Positions 25,193-34,400 are shown, numbered from the stretch's first letter. The stretch is DNA of 64,000 nt from Marinobacter szutsaonensis (GCF_039523335.1 NZ_BAAAFC010000002.1:434001-498000); one strand, 5' to 3'. Notes: generated from the sequence alone by a model not told the origin. Numbers and translations are program-made.

Positions 25193-25221
25193 TTGTGTTT
25201 TAATACTGTTCAAATATACAG
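25193..25221 (+). promoter_or_regulatory. recA promoter with LexA (SOS) box
   Basis: TTGTGT (25193-25198) and TATACA (25215-25220) are separated by 16 bases. CTG-N10-CAG (25206-25221, CTGTTCAAATATACAG) matches the gammaproteobacterial LexA box and overlaps the -10 element, so LexA would repress until DNA damage. Confidence 0.88.
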
Positions 25222-25318
25222 GGAATCTACTGGATGAGCACAGTGGTTTCCCTTCCGGATTCCGCTGCCAATACCTTGGAAAGACCTGGCAGCCCAGTCG
25301 ACAAGGGGTTTTGTACCG

Positions 25319-26365
25319 ATGGAAGACAACCGCAAGAAAGCACTTAGCGCAGCACTGAGCCAGATTGAACGCCAGTTCGGCAAGGGCGCCGTCATGAAGA
25401 TGGGGGATCAGCCCCGTGAAGCCATTCCTGCGGTGTCCACCGGCTCCCTGGGGCTGGACGTGGCTCTGGGTATTGGTGGTCTTCCTTACGGTCGAATCTG
25501 CGAGATCTACGGTCCGGAGAGTTCCGGTAAAACCACGCTCACCCTGCAGGTGATTGCTGAAGCCCAGAAGGCCGGCAAAACCTGTGCGTTTGTGGATGCC
25601 GAGCATGCCCTGGATCCGGTCTATGCCGAAAAGCTGGGTGTCAACGTCGACGACCTGCTGGTGTCCCAGCCGGACACCGGGGAACAGGCCCTGGAAATCG
25701 CAGACATGCTGGTTCGCTCCAACGCCGTTGATGTCATCATCGTTGACTCCGTAGCCGCCCTGACGCCGAAAGCGGAAATCGAAGGTGAAATGGGTGACAG
25801 CCACGTTGGTCTGCAGGCGCGACTGATGTCTCAGGCACTGCGTAAGCTGACCGGTAACGTCAAGCACGCCAACTGCCTGATGATCTTCATCAACCAGATC
25901 CGCATGAAGATCGGCGTCATGTTCGGTTCCCCGGAAACCACCACCGGTGGTAACGCACTGAAATTCTATTCCTCCGTGCGTCTGGACATCCGCCGCATTG
26001 GTTCAGTGAAAGAGGGCGACGAGGTGGTCGGTAACGAGACCCGCGTCAAGGTCGTGAAGAACAAGGTATCGCCGCCGTTCAAGCAGGCGGAGTTCCAGAT
26101 CATGTACGGCAAGGGTATCTACCACATGGCCGAAGTGCTGGATATGGGTGTCAAGGAAGGCTTCGTGGACAAGTCAGGTGCCTGGTACTCCTACAACGGC
26201 GACAAGATTGGCCAGGGCAAGGCGAACGCCTGCAAGTTCCTGGAAGAGAACATGGATATCGCCAACGAGATCGAGGCCAAGGTTCGGGACAAGCTGATGC
26301 CCAAGCCGGAAAAGAAAGAAGCGGCCGCTGAAGCGCCGGCGGAAGCCAACGGAGAATTGCTCTAA
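25319..26365 (+). CDS. recA: Recombinase RecA
   Basis: A 348-residue RecA for homologous recombination and SOS coprotease activity. Walker [10 protein letters not shown] is at residues 65-73, followed by the Walker B region [21 protein letters not shown], the L1/L2 loops ([49 protein letters not shown]) and the typical acidic tail. The leader between the LexA-controlled promoter and the ATG is about 90 bases. No recX follows directly, unlike many relatives; a flavodoxin-like gene comes next after 26 bases. Confidence 0.98.
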   Translation: MEDNRKKALSAALSQIERQFGKGAVMKMGDQPREAIPAVSTGSLGLDVALGIGGLPYGRICEIYGPESSGKTTLTLQVIAEAQKAGKTCAFVDAEHALDPVYAEKLGVNVDDLLVSQPDTGEQALEIADMLVRSNAVDVIIVDSVAALTPKAEIEGEMGDSHVGLQARLMSQALRKLTGNVKHANCLMIFINQIRMKIGVMFGSPETTTGGNALKFYSSVRLDIRRIGSVKEGDEVVGNETRVKVVKNKVSPPFKQAEFQIMYGKGIYHMAEVLDMGVKEGFVDKSGAWYSYNGDKIGQGKANACKFLEENMDIANEIEAKVRDKLMPKPEKKEAAAEAPAEANGELL

Positions 26366-26391
26366 GGTTCCGTTTGTCGGGGGAGGATGCC

Positions 26392-26853
26392 ATGAAGCGA
26401 CTGCTCATTGTTGCCCACGCGCCTTCCCCGAATACCCTCCGTCTGCGGGACGCTGTCAAGAACGGCGCTTGCCACGAAGACATCGAGGCGGTCGAGGTGG
26501 TGGTCAAACCACCGCTGGAGGCCGGTCCCGATGACATCCTCGCCTGTGACGCCATCATCCTGGGTACCACCGAAAACCTGGGCTACATGAGTGGCGCCCT
26601 GAAAGACTTTTTTGACCGCAGTTACTACCCCTGTCTCGAGAAGACCCAGGGCCTTCCCTTTGCCTATTACATTCGTGCAGGCCACGATGGTACCGGTACC
26701 AATCGCGCCATAGAGAGCATCACGACCGGCCTTCGCTGGAAACTCGTGCAGGATCCGCTGATCTGCCGCGGGGAATACCGGGATGAATTCGAGGAGCAGT
26801 GCCGGGAGCTGGGCATGTATGTGGCGGCCAGTCTGGATGCGGGGCTGATCTAG
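26392..26853 (+). CDS. Flavodoxin-like / NADPH-dependent FMN reductase family protein
   Basis: A 153-residue flavodoxin-fold protein: KRLLIVAHAPSPNTLRL takes the place of the FMN phosphate loop, then CDAIILGTTENLGYMSGALKDFFDRSY, a typical isoalloxazine-loop segment of flavin reductases. GGAGG precedes the ATG at 26392; an in-frame TTG at 26374 is less likely. It follows recA closely and may be read from the same transcript. The substrate is unknown. Confidence 0.85.
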   Translation: MKRLLIVAHAPSPNTLRLRDAVKNGACHEDIEAVEVVVKPPLEAGPDDILACDAIILGTTENLGYMSGALKDFFDRSYYPCLEKTQGLPFAYYIRAGHDGTGTNRAIESITTGLRWKLVQDPLICRGEYRDEFEEQCRELGMYVAASLDAGLI

Positions 26854-26866
26854 GGCGCTTGTCTGG

Positions 26867-27244
26867 CTAGCCGGCGAGACGGTTGTAGAAGCCCTCGATG
26901 CGGGACAGGGCGTTGTCCATGGCCCGGGAATAGCCTTTCTTGTTGAGGCAATAACTGAACTGCACGCTGACCCGGTAACCGGTCTGGAACGGCTGGCAAT
27001 CCACCACCCGCGCGCCGACCCGGGACTCGCTGATGTATTTCCCCTGCAGGTCGAGAAACAGCCGCGCGCCCGGCGCCATCGGGCGAGGGCAAAGCACCGC
27101 CATGCCGTAGCGGTTGAGATCAAGACAGCTGACCGCGATGACATTCCTGCTTCGGCCAAAGAAGCCCCGCTCCTGCATACGTACCTTCAGGCACGAAGCC
27201 GGATAGCGGTCCTTGATTCTGCGATCGGCGGAATCATTCGTCAT
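26867..27244 (-). CDS. PilZ-domain protein
   Basis: A 125-residue single-domain PilZ-like protein. The N-terminal arginine motif R9-x3-R13 (RRIKDR) and D42-L-N-R-Y-G47 correspond to the c-di-GMP-binding pair RxxxR and (D/N)xSxxG, with Asn in place of Ser. The frame runs open to 27493, but the PilZ domain begins at the ATG at 27244. It converges on the flavodoxin-like gene with 13 bases between. A c-di-GMP effector role is likely but binding is uncertain because of the replaced serine. Confidence 0.82.
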   Translation of the reverse strand: MTNDSADRRIKDRYPASCLKVRMQERGFFGRSRNVIAVSCLDLNRYGMAVLCPRPMAPGARLFLDLQGKYISESRVGARVVDCQPFQTGYRVSVQFSYCLNKKGYSRAMDNALSRIEGFYNRLAG

Positions 27245-27406
27245 AACTGGGCATCCATTGCGATTCTTGTCTTGTGTCGGCCTGAACCATGGCCGGGTGG
27301 AGAAGTTTAGTGCCGGGATCGGCGGCTGAAAAATAACCAGATGTGGTTTTGTGCGGTGGTTAACAAAAGCCCTCGGAGCCTCAGCCGCTAAAACTTTGGC
27401 TGAAAC

Positions 27407-27435
27407 GCGACATGGCGGCCTGCAGAATCTACAAT
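27407..27435 (+). promoter_or_regulatory. Probable promoter of the Lon-like protease gene
   Basis: GCGACA (27407-27412), a 17-base spacer and TACAAT (27430-27435), 60 bases before the TTG start. The rest of the 250-base divergent gap (27245-27494) shows only short imperfect repeats. Confidence 0.45.
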
Positions 27436-27494
27436 GGGCGGCCAAAGAAAGACGATAAATCACCAACGCATTCTGACTGTTACAGGAACACACA

Positions 27495-29903
27495 TTGAAG
27501 TCATTGCCTCTGCATCAGCTGTACAAGGCCTGCGTACTGAAAGACCTGCCATTCAAGACAACCCGGCAGCTGGAACCCCTGGCGGAGATTGTCGGCCAGA
27601 ACCGGGCCCAGGAAGCCGTCCGGTTCGCACTGGCAATGCCCCATGGCGGCTACAACGTTTATGCGGTCGGGCGTAACGGTTTGGGTAAGCGCACCATGAT
27701 GCTTCGCTACCTGGAGCATCATGTGGATACCGAGCAGCAGAGCCATGACTGGTGCTATGTCGCCAATTTCGAAGAGCCGCGGGTGCCGAAACTGTTGCAG
27801 TTGCCGGGCGGCAAGGGTACCCAGCTCAAGCAGGACATGGAAAAGCTGATGTCCCGTCTGGTCAAGGTCATTCCCCAGACCTTTGACAGTGACAGCTTTC
27901 TGGAACGCTCCGAACAGCTCAAGAATGAGTACGCGCAAAAGCAGGAAGAAGAACTCGAGAAAGTAGCCACCCAGGCCAAGCGCAAGAAGGTGCGCCTCAC
28001 GGTCTCGACACCCGGTGGCTATCGTCTGGTGGCGATGAACGGTGAGGAGCCCCACACGGCCGAGACCTTCCAGGCGCTGACCCAGGAGCAGCGGGACAAG
28101 TTCGAGGATTCGATCAACAAGCTTGAGAAGAGACTGCGCCAGGCCCTGCGCAAGATTGCCGACTGGGAGCAGGAGTACGCCGAGAAGCAGCAGGCGCTGA
28201 ACCAGGAGACCCTGGAGAGTATTTCCGGTCACCAGATTGATGAGCTGATCGAGAAGTACAAGGATCTGCCGGATGTGGTCGGGTACCTGGAAGCGGTGCG
28301 TGCCGATCTGGTGGAAAACCTGGACATCTTCCTGGAGGACAACGACGAACAGGCGGCCATCGCCTATGCCTCCCTGGACAAGAAGATGCCGCGTCGTTAC
28401 CTGGTCAACCTGCTGGTGCACCAGAAAACCAACGAGGTACCGGTGGTGGTCGAGGACAACCCGACCTATCACAACCTGTTCGGCTATGTGGAGAATGTTA
28501 CCTACAAGGGCACCGTGTTTACCGACTTCTCCCTGATCCGGCCGGGCAGCCTGCACCGGGCCAACGGGGGCTATCTGCTGATGGACGCCATCAAGGTCCT
28601 CGAGCAACCGTTTGTCTGGGACGGTCTGAAGCGGGCACTGCGTTCACGTTCCCTGCAGATCAACTCCCTCGAGCGCGAGATGACCCTGTCCGGGACCATT
28701 TCCATCGAGCCCGAGGCCGTGCCGCTGGACGTGAAGATTGTGCTCTTTGGCGATCGGGAAACCTGGTTGCTGCTGCAGGAATACGATTCCGAGTTCGCCG
28801 AACTGTTCCGAGTGACGGCGGACTTCGAGAACGAGATGTACCGCACCGACGACAGCCAGCTGCTGTACGCCAAGTTCATCGCCAGCCTGGTGGTGGAGAA
28901 GCAGCTGTTGCACTGCTCCAACAAGGCCGTTGCCCGGATCATCGAACACAGCGCCCGCATGGCGGAGCACCAGAACCGCCTGTCCCTGCATGCAGCCGAC
29001 ATCGCCAACCTCCTGCGCGAGTCGGATTTCTGGGCCCGCCAGGCCAAGGCACGACTGATCACCGAGGTTCACGTGGAGCGGGCCCTGGAAAGCGCCCGGT
29101 ACCGCAGTAGCCGGATCCGCGATCAGTTCTACGATTCGATCCGCGATGGCTCCACCCTGGTCACCACCACGGGCACCTGTGTGGGCCAGGTCAACGCGTT
29201 GTCCGTACTGTCCACCGGTGGCTTCGAGTTTGGCCTTTCCAACAGGGTGACAGCGACCTGCTACTATGGAGATGGCGGAGTCATGGATATCGAGCGTGAT
29301 GTGAAGCTCGGTGGCAACCTCCATTCCAAGGGCGTGATGATTCTCACCTCCTGGCTGTCCTCCCTGTTTGCCGTGGAGGACCCGATGCACCTGTCGGCCA
29401 GCCTCACCTTTGAGCAGAACTACGGCGAGGTGGAGGGAGACAGCGCGTCCCTGGCGGAACTGTGTGCGCTGGTGTCATCGCTTTCCGGTGTGCCCGTGCG
29501 CCAGGACCTGGCCATTACCGGCTCAGTCAACCAGTTCGGCGAGGTGCAGCCCATCGGTGGCGTGAACGAGAAGGTCGAAGGTTTCTTTGCCACCTGCCAG
29601 CTCAAAGGCGGGCTCACGGGGACGCAGGGCGTGGTCGTGCCTGCCACCAACGTCCAGAACCTGATGCTCGACAGCGAAGTGGTCCAGGCCGTCCGGGAAG
29701 ACAAATTTGCGGTCTACGCCGTATCCCACGTGGAGGAGGCCATCGCCTTGCTGCTGGGCCGCCCGGCGGGCAAGGCCGACAAGAAGGGCCGGTACCCGAA
29801 GCAGAGTGTTTTTGGCATTATCCAGCAACGGCTTGAGAAAATGCGTGAACACGAGCGCCAGGAACATGCGAAAGAAGAACATAAGGATCCGTCAATTCAC
29901 TGA
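27495..29903 (+). CDS. ATP-dependent Lon-family protease, LonB/YcbZ-like
   Basis: An 802-residue AAA+ protease of the Lon-related (AAA_32/Lon_C) group. Near the N-terminus IVGQNRAQEAVRFALAMP and a P-loop GRNGLGKRT are followed by a long coiled-coil insertion (about residues 110-270). The AAA core ends with PLDVKIVLFGDRETW. The C-terminal protease domain has the Ser-Lys dyad: Ser650 in EGDSAS and Lys693 in GGVNEKVEG, 43 residues apart as in Lon. The start is TTG at 27495, with CAGGAA in front; no ATG nearby is better. The P-loop has Arg where Ser/Thr is usual. It probably degrades regulatory or misfolded proteins; substrates are unknown. Confidence 0.92.
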   Translation: MKSLPLHQLYKACVLKDLPFKTTRQLEPLAEIVGQNRAQEAVRFALAMPHGGYNVYAVGRNGLGKRTMMLRYLEHHVDTEQQSHDWCYVANFEEPRVPKLLQLPGGKGTQLKQDMEKLMSRLVKVIPQTFDSDSFLERSEQLKNEYAQKQEEELEKVATQAKRKKVRLTVSTPGGYRLVAMNGEEPHTAETFQALTQEQRDKFEDSINKLEKRLRQALRKIADWEQEYAEKQQALNQETLESISGHQIDELIEKYKDLPDVVGYLEAVRADLVENLDIFLEDNDEQAAIAYASLDKKMPRRYLVNLLVHQKTNEVPVVVEDNPTYHNLFGYVENVTYKGTVFTDFSLIRPGSLHRANGGYLLMDAIKVLEQPFVWDGLKRALRSRSLQINSLEREMTLSGTISIEPEAVPLDVKIVLFGDRETWLLLQEYDSEFAELFRVTADFENEMYRTDDSQLLYAKFIASLVVEKQLLHCSNKAVARIIEHSARMAEHQNRLSLHAADIANLLRESDFWARQAKARLITEVHVERALESARYRSSRIRDQFYDSIRDGSTLVTTTGTCVGQVNALSVLSTGGFEFGLSNRVTATCYYGDGGVMDIERDVKLGGNLHSKGVMILTSWLSSLFAVEDPMHLSASLTFEQNYGEVEGDSASLAELCALVSSLSGVPVRQDLAITGSVNQFGEVQPIGGVNEKVEGFFATCQLKGGLTGTQGVVVPATNVQNLMLDSEVVQAVREDKFAVYAVSHVEEAIALLLGRPAGKADKKGRYPKQSVFGIIQQRLEKMREHERQEHAKEEHKDPSIH

Positions 29904-29942
29904 CCGGAAACGACAAGAAAACGGACAGGAGAGAATACACCC

Positions 29943-30563
29943 ATGACTGATATCCAGCAGACGGTATACGTAGTAGAGGATGACGAGGCGGTGCGGGATT
30001 CGCTGGAGCTACTGTTGAAATCCGACGGTAAGCCGGTGAAAACCTATGAAAGTGCCAATGCCTTTCTCAAGGATTATTCCGACAAGATGGCCGGCTGTAT
30101 CGTGCTGGATATTCGGATGCCCGGAATGGATGGCATGGAGCTGCAGAAGAAGCTCAACGAGAAACACTCGATCCTGCCGATCATTTTTGTCACCGGTCAC
30201 GGTGATGTTCCCATGGCGGTGGACGCCATGAAAGAGGGCGCTGTGGACTTCATCCAGAAGCCCTACCGCGAGGAAGCCCTGCTGGAAAAGATCGAGGCCG
30301 CCCTGGAGCAGGATCTCGAGCAGCGCAAGACCCTGGACGAAAAGCAGGAGATCATCCGTCGTATCAAGAGCCTGACGCCCCGGGAGCACGAGATCATGGA
30401 CCGGATGATCGCCGGTCAGGCGAACAAGGTGATCGCGATCGAGCTGGAGATCAGTCAGCGCACCGTGGAGATTCACCGTTCCCGGGTCATGCACAAAATG
30501 GGCACCCACTCCCTGGCCCATCTGGTTCGTATGGTCTTGTCCGTAAAGGACCTTATCGACTAA
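29943..30563 (+). CDS. FixJ-family response regulator
   Basis: A 206-residue regulator: receiver TVYVVEDDEAVRDSLELLL with Asp56 (CIVLDIRMPG) and Lys in FIQKPYREE, then a LuxR-type HTH (LTPREHEIMDRMIAGQANK, EISQRTVEIHRSRVMHKMG). AGGAGA precedes the ATG. It lies 40 bases after the Lon-like gene and 51 bases before a kinase that itself carries a receiver domain, so these two make a second FixJ-type signalling pair in the window, distinct from the one at 4597-6745. Confidence 0.93.
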   Translation: MTDIQQTVYVVEDDEAVRDSLELLLKSDGKPVKTYESANAFLKDYSDKMAGCIVLDIRMPGMDGMELQKKLNEKHSILPIIFVTGHGDVPMAVDAMKEGAVDFIQKPYREEALLEKIEAALEQDLEQRKTLDEKQEIIRRIKSLTPREHEIMDRMIAGQANKVIAIELEISQRTVEIHRSRVMHKMGTHSLAHLVRMVLSVKDLID

Positions 30564-30614
30564 CCAGGGTGGCACCGGCATCATAGCCGGACGTTTCTAA
30601 CCGGCCACGTTTGT

Positions 30615-32210
30615 ATGACTGAAGCTGTCTGCGAGAACTCCGAGGTGACGGTTCTGCTGGTTGATGACAACCCGCAGAACCTGAAAGTCCTCTACGAAAC
30701 CCTGAAAGACAAAGGCTACCGGCTGCTCATTGCCAATGAAGGCGAAAAAGCGCTGGACCTTGCCCACCGGCATCAGCCGGAAGTGATCCTGCTGGATATC
30801 ATGATGCCCGAAATGGACGGTTACGAGGTGTGCCAGCGCCTCAAGGCCGATCCCCAGACGGCTGATTGTGCCGTGGTATTCCTGTCCGCACTCGATGACT
30901 TGCAGGCCAAGGTCAAGGGTTTCAATCTCGGCGGGGCCGATTACATCTCCAAACCTTTCCAGTCCCAGGAAGTCATTGCCCGGGTCAAGACCCATGCCCG
31001 CGTCATCCGGCTCGAGCGGGAATTGCAGGCCCGCAACCGGGAGCTGCAGGGTGACCAGGCCCGAATTCTCAATTCCATCAGCGAGGGCATCTACGGGCTC
31101 GACGAGAACGGCATCATCGAGTTCGCCAACCCGGCTGCGGGCGAGATCGCTGGCGTTCCGGTTGACGAGCTGATCGGCCGCAACTTTTTTGACACCCATT
31201 TTGCCACCGCTTCGGACAACCCGGACGGGTTACCCGTTCAGATGACCTGCCGCCAGGGCCAGGCGGAGGGCCAGCGGGATATTCGCATGTTACGCATCGA
31301 TGGTTCCGGTTTTCCGGCCGAGTACCGCGCCACGCCCAAGCTGGATAACGACGAACTCCACGGGGCTGTGGTGGTGTTCCGGGATATCACGGCGGAACTG
31401 GAGAGCGAGCGGGAGCTGCAGGAGGCCCGGGAACTGGTCCAGGAACAGCGTGATCAGCTGGCCCATACCTCGCGCCTGACCACCATGGGTGAGATGGCCG
31501 CCGGTTTTGCTCACGAGGTGAATCAGCCGCTGACTGCGATCACCAATTATGCCCGGGTCGCCAAACGCATGATGGGCAAGGAATTCCCGGATCTGTCCCT
31601 GCTGCAGGAGACCCTCGACAAGATCGAGGCCCAGTCCCACCGGGCCAGCGAGATCATCCGCCGGATCCGTCGGTTCATGAAGAAGCCTGCGACCGGCAAA
31701 GAAGTGCTTTCGGTGCCTGCCCTGCTGGAGGATACCCGTCAGTTTGCGGAAGTGGACATGCGCAACAATGAAGGCGGTATCGAAGTTACCGTTGACGAGG
31801 AACTGCCTGAGGTTCTGGCCGACCCGATCCAGGTCCAGCAGGTAGCCCTCAACTTGATCCGCAACGCCCTCGAAGCGACGCGCTCGGCCGATTCATCGGT
31901 ACCGGTGGAAGTCAGTGCGCGCCTGGCCGGAAACAGTTGTGTGCGGGTCGAGGTTCGGGACCATGGTGTCGGCCTGCCGGAAGAGGCCGAAGAGAAGCTG
32001 TTCCATCCGTTCTACACAACCAAGGATGAGGGTATGGGAATCGGGCTGGCCACCTGTCGCTCGCTGATCCAGGCCCAAGGTGGCGAAATCGGCTTCGAGC
32101 GCCCCGAGGATGGCGGCGCCCGGTTCTTCTTCACTTTGCCGGTTGCCGGTGCCGAGGGCGAGCCCTGCAAGGCGTCCGATAGCGCCGGCGAAAGCAAAAG
32201 CGAAAGCTAG
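30615..32210 (+). CDS. Hybrid sensor kinase: N-terminal receiver, PAS, HisKA, HATPase
   Basis: A 531-residue soluble kinase. Residues 12-128 are a receiver domain (TVLLVDDNPQNLKVLYETL; Asp61 in LLDIMMPEMDG; KPF). A PAS domain covers about 148-262 (ILNSISEGIYGLDENGIIEF to FRDITAELE), followed by a short coiled coil and the HisKA box GEMAAGFAHEVNQPLTAI with His300. The N and G boxes are NLIRNALEATR and GMGIGLATCRSLI. Receiver-first kinases often receive a signal from another kinase. The ribosome-binding site is weak. Its stop overlaps the convergent MaoC-type gene stop by four bases. Confidence 0.92.
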   Translation: MTEAVCENSEVTVLLVDDNPQNLKVLYETLKDKGYRLLIANEGEKALDLAHRHQPEVILLDIMMPEMDGYEVCQRLKADPQTADCAVVFLSALDDLQAKVKGFNLGGADYISKPFQSQEVIARVKTHARVIRLERELQARNRELQGDQARILNSISEGIYGLDENGIIEFANPAAGEIAGVPVDELIGRNFFDTHFATASDNPDGLPVQMTCRQGQAEGQRDIRMLRIDGSGFPAEYRATPKLDNDELHGAVVVFRDITAELESERELQEARELVQEQRDQLAHTSRLTTMGEMAAGFAHEVNQPLTAITNYARVAKRMMGKEFPDLSLLQETLDKIEAQSHRASEIIRRIRRFMKKPATGKEVLSVPALLEDTRQFAEVDMRNNEGGIEVTVDEELPEVLADPIQVQQVALNLIRNALEATRSADSSVPVEVSARLAGNSCVRVEVRDHGVGLPEEAEEKLFHPFYTTKDEGMGIGLATCRSLIQAQGGEIGFERPEDGGARFFFTLPVAGAEGEPCKASDSAGESKSES

Positions 32211-33082
32211 AGCCAGTCAATGCGCCCGCTCAGGTGGGGCGCATCGCCCTTGCTGTTCAGTAGTTGGTAATCCCAGCCCTTGTCTCCTGTTTGCCAGTTC
32301 AGTTGCGCCGTTCCAGGCAGGAACAGGGGCTTCTTGAATTGGCAGCTGACCCTCAGTGCGCCGCTCTTCCAACCTTCCTGCTGCTCCAGCAATGCCAATG
32401 CCCGGGCTTTGCTCCACATGCCATGGGCGATGGCCCTGGGAAAGCCGAATGCCTTTGCGCTCAGGGCGTGCATGTGAATCGGGTTACGGTCCCCGGAAAC
32501 CGAGCCATATTGCCGGCCAATGGACTCCGGCGCCTGGATGCTCAGGGTGTTGGGATAGCGCTCCAGTTCCGGTCGCTCCGTTTTGCCCGCCGGCTTGCCG
32601 TTCTGCCGGGCTTGACGGAACAGGTTGGTGCTGGTCTCTTCCCAGGCCAGGGCGCCGGCAGAGCGGGCCTCGGTGATCAGGTCGAATTCGATGCCGCGAT
32701 CGGTGCGTTGCTGGTTGCCCAGGCATACGGTGAGGTCCAGTGATTCCCCGTCGCCAATGGGGCGGTGTTGTGTAATGGTATTGCGCAGATGCACCAGGCC
32801 GAGCAGGGGCAGAGGAAAGTCCGGCTCGGTGAGCAGCTTGAGGTGCAGCGGAAACGCCAAGATGTGCGGCCAGGTGATCGGGGCCTGGGTGTGCTGACCA
32901 AACCCGCAGATTTTCTTGTAGTCCCGCAGTTGGCGAGTCACTGTGGAGGCCCCCAGAAGATGTGCCTCAAGTGCCGGAATTTCAGGAGCATCCCCGGCGC
33001 CGGACTTTTTCGGAAGTAGTGCTTTTGCAAACATTGGCACCAGTGGTGGCGGTGTGTGGCGGTAAATCAATGGGTTTGGCAT
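32207..33082 (-). CDS. MaoC-like (R)-specific enoyl-CoA hydratase family protein
   Basis: A 291-residue double hot-dog protein. The C-terminal half carries the hydratase-2 signature SVSGDRNPIHMHALSAKAFG followed by FPRAIAHGMWS, with the catalytic Asp and His of MaoC-type hydratases. The N-terminal half is a degenerate hot-dog repeat without the motif. It should hydrate trans-2-enoyl-CoA or an analogous thioester in lipid metabolism. AAGGAG precedes the ATG. It is divergent from an AraC-family regulator, with a short palindrome between. Confidence 0.87.
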   Translation of the reverse strand: MPNPLIYRHTPPPLVPMFAKALLPKKSGAGDAPEIPALEAHLLGASTVTRQLRDYKKICGFGQHTQAPITWPHILAFPLHLKLLTEPDFPLPLLGLVHLRNTITQHRPIGDGESLDLTVCLGNQQRTDRGIEFDLITEARSAGALAWEETSTNLFRQARQNGKPAGKTERPELERYPNTLSIQAPESIGRQYGSVSGDRNPIHMHALSAKAFGFPRAIAHGMWSKARALALLEQQEGWKSGALRVSCQFKKPLFLPGTAQLNWQTGDKGWDYQLLNSKGDAPHLSGRIDWL

Positions 33083-33118
33083 GGTGCAGGTCTCCTTGTG
33101 GCCTGATATGCTCTAATA

Positions 33119-33134
33119 TAAGACGATGGTCTTA
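33119..33134. promoter_or_regulatory. Palindrome TAAGAC-GATG-GTCTTA between maoC-like and araC-like genes
   Basis: Perfect six-base arms with a four-base spacer, overlapping the AT-rich CTCTAATATAAG that could supply a -10 element. A candidate operator for the divergent genes. Confidence 0.45.
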
Positions 33135-33234
33135 GAGTCTGGCAAACCCGGCCAGAACAGGCATTGACTTGGCGAGCCCGGCCGGTTGTCCAGCCGGTCA
33201 AGGTAGTACCCATAAAGAATAAAAGCGGGATCAT

Positions 33235-34266
33235 ATGCAGGAACTTCGTGACGCGGGAGTGATGTTACGCCTGATTTACGAGGCAATGAAGAAAAAGGGT
33301 ATCGATACCGATGCGATCTTCAGTCGCCTGGGCGTGGATGAGAGTTACGTTTACACCGACCAGTTGCGCACACCCCACAGTGCCCAGCTGTACTTCTGGC
33401 AGGCCGTGGAAGACGTGTCCGGCGATCCGGATATCGGGTTGAATCTCGGGCCGCTCCTGCCAGCCTACAAGGGCCAGGTGCTCGAGTACCTTTTCCTCAG
33501 CAGCCCTACTTTCGGTGAGGGCCTGCGCCGGGCCCAGAACTACCAGCGTCTGCTGAGCGATGCGGCCAATACCGATTTCTTTATTGAGGGCGATGACGCC
33601 TGCATGGTGCTCGACGCTGCATCCGACGCCGTTCGCCGCCTGAAGCACTTCAACGAGTGCTTTGTCCAGGGCCTGATCACCTTCTTCCGTTCTGTCACCG
33701 ATGACAACTTCTACCCGTCGCGCATCGAGTTCGAGCATGAGCGGGAAGAAGGCCAGGAGCACGCCCGGGAGGTTCTGGGTTGTGATGTGGTCTTCGGCGC
33801 TGCGGAAAACCGGCTGTACTTTCCGGCGAAGTTGCTATCCCACGCCTCGCCCCATGCCGAACCGGAATTGCTGGACCTCCATGAGCGCTTTGCCAGCGAG
33901 CAGGTTGCGCGCCTGGAGAAGAAGGACATCGTGGGTCAGGTTGAACGGATTGTTGCCGAGCTGCTGGACAGTGGCGAAGTGACCCTCGATGCGGTCGCCG
34001 AGCGCCTGGGTATCAAACCCCGTACCCTCCGGACGCGGCTGACCGAAGCCGAAACCAGTTTCAACCAGGTGCTGGCGGATTTCCGTTATCGCCTTGCCCG
34101 GCAGCTGCTGGCCACCACGGACGAATCCATCGACGAGATCGTGTACCTGACCGGCTTCTCCGAACCCAGTACTTTCTATCGGGCGTTCAAACGCTGGTCC
34201 GGCATGACCCCGATCGAATACCGGAAGACCTCCCAGGGTAAGGACGCCCTGGTGGATGCCATGTAA
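33235..34266 (+). CDS. AraC-family transcriptional regulator (arabinose-binding-like N-terminal domain, OruR/ArgR-type layout)
   Basis: A 343-residue regulator. Residues 1-230 form the ligand-binding domain of the group with DAGVMLRLIYEAMKKKGID at the start. Residues about 240-335 are the AraC HTH pair (VTLDAVAERLGIKPRTLRTRL and DEIVYLTGFSEPSTFYRAFKRWSGMTPIEYRK). The ATG at 33235 has a weak GCGGGA in front. Divergence from the MaoC-like hydratase gene suggests it controls lipid or fatty-acid metabolism; the ligand is unknown. Confidence 0.9.
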   Translation: MQELRDAGVMLRLIYEAMKKKGIDTDAIFSRLGVDESYVYTDQLRTPHSAQLYFWQAVEDVSGDPDIGLNLGPLLPAYKGQVLEYLFLSSPTFGEGLRRAQNYQRLLSDAANTDFFIEGDDACMVLDAASDAVRRLKHFNECFVQGLITFFRSVTDDNFYPSRIEFEHEREEGQEHAREVLGCDVVFGAAENRLYFPAKLLSHASPHAEPELLDLHERFASEQVARLEKKDIVGQVERIVAELLDSGEVTLDAVAERLGIKPRTLRTRLTEAETSFNQVLADFRYRLARQLLATTDESIDEIVYLTGFSEPSTFYRAFKRWSGMTPIEYRKTSQGKDALVDAM

Positions 34267-34300
34267 GAAAACTTTTTCGGACTTTTTTTCAGGAAAAACG

Positions 34301-34328
34301 TTGACATGGTCGGGGGCGTCTTTATAAT
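34301..34328 (+). promoter_or_regulatory. Strong sigma-70 promoter of tRNA-Asp
   Basis: TTGACA (34301-34306) and TATAAT (34323-34328) are both perfect hexamers with a 16-base spacer. The GC-rich discriminator GCGCC that follows is typical of stable-RNA promoters under stringent control. Confidence 0.88.
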
Positions 34329-34400
34329 GCGCCCTCGTTGTCACCGAGCAGTCACCGACAAGGCTGCACACCTTACGAGGTATCTGGTGATAGCCCACGC

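Noticed and set aside
34267..34300. T-rich stretch after the AraC gene as an intrinsic terminator
   Set aside because: Runs of T are present, but no stable GC hairpin precedes them.
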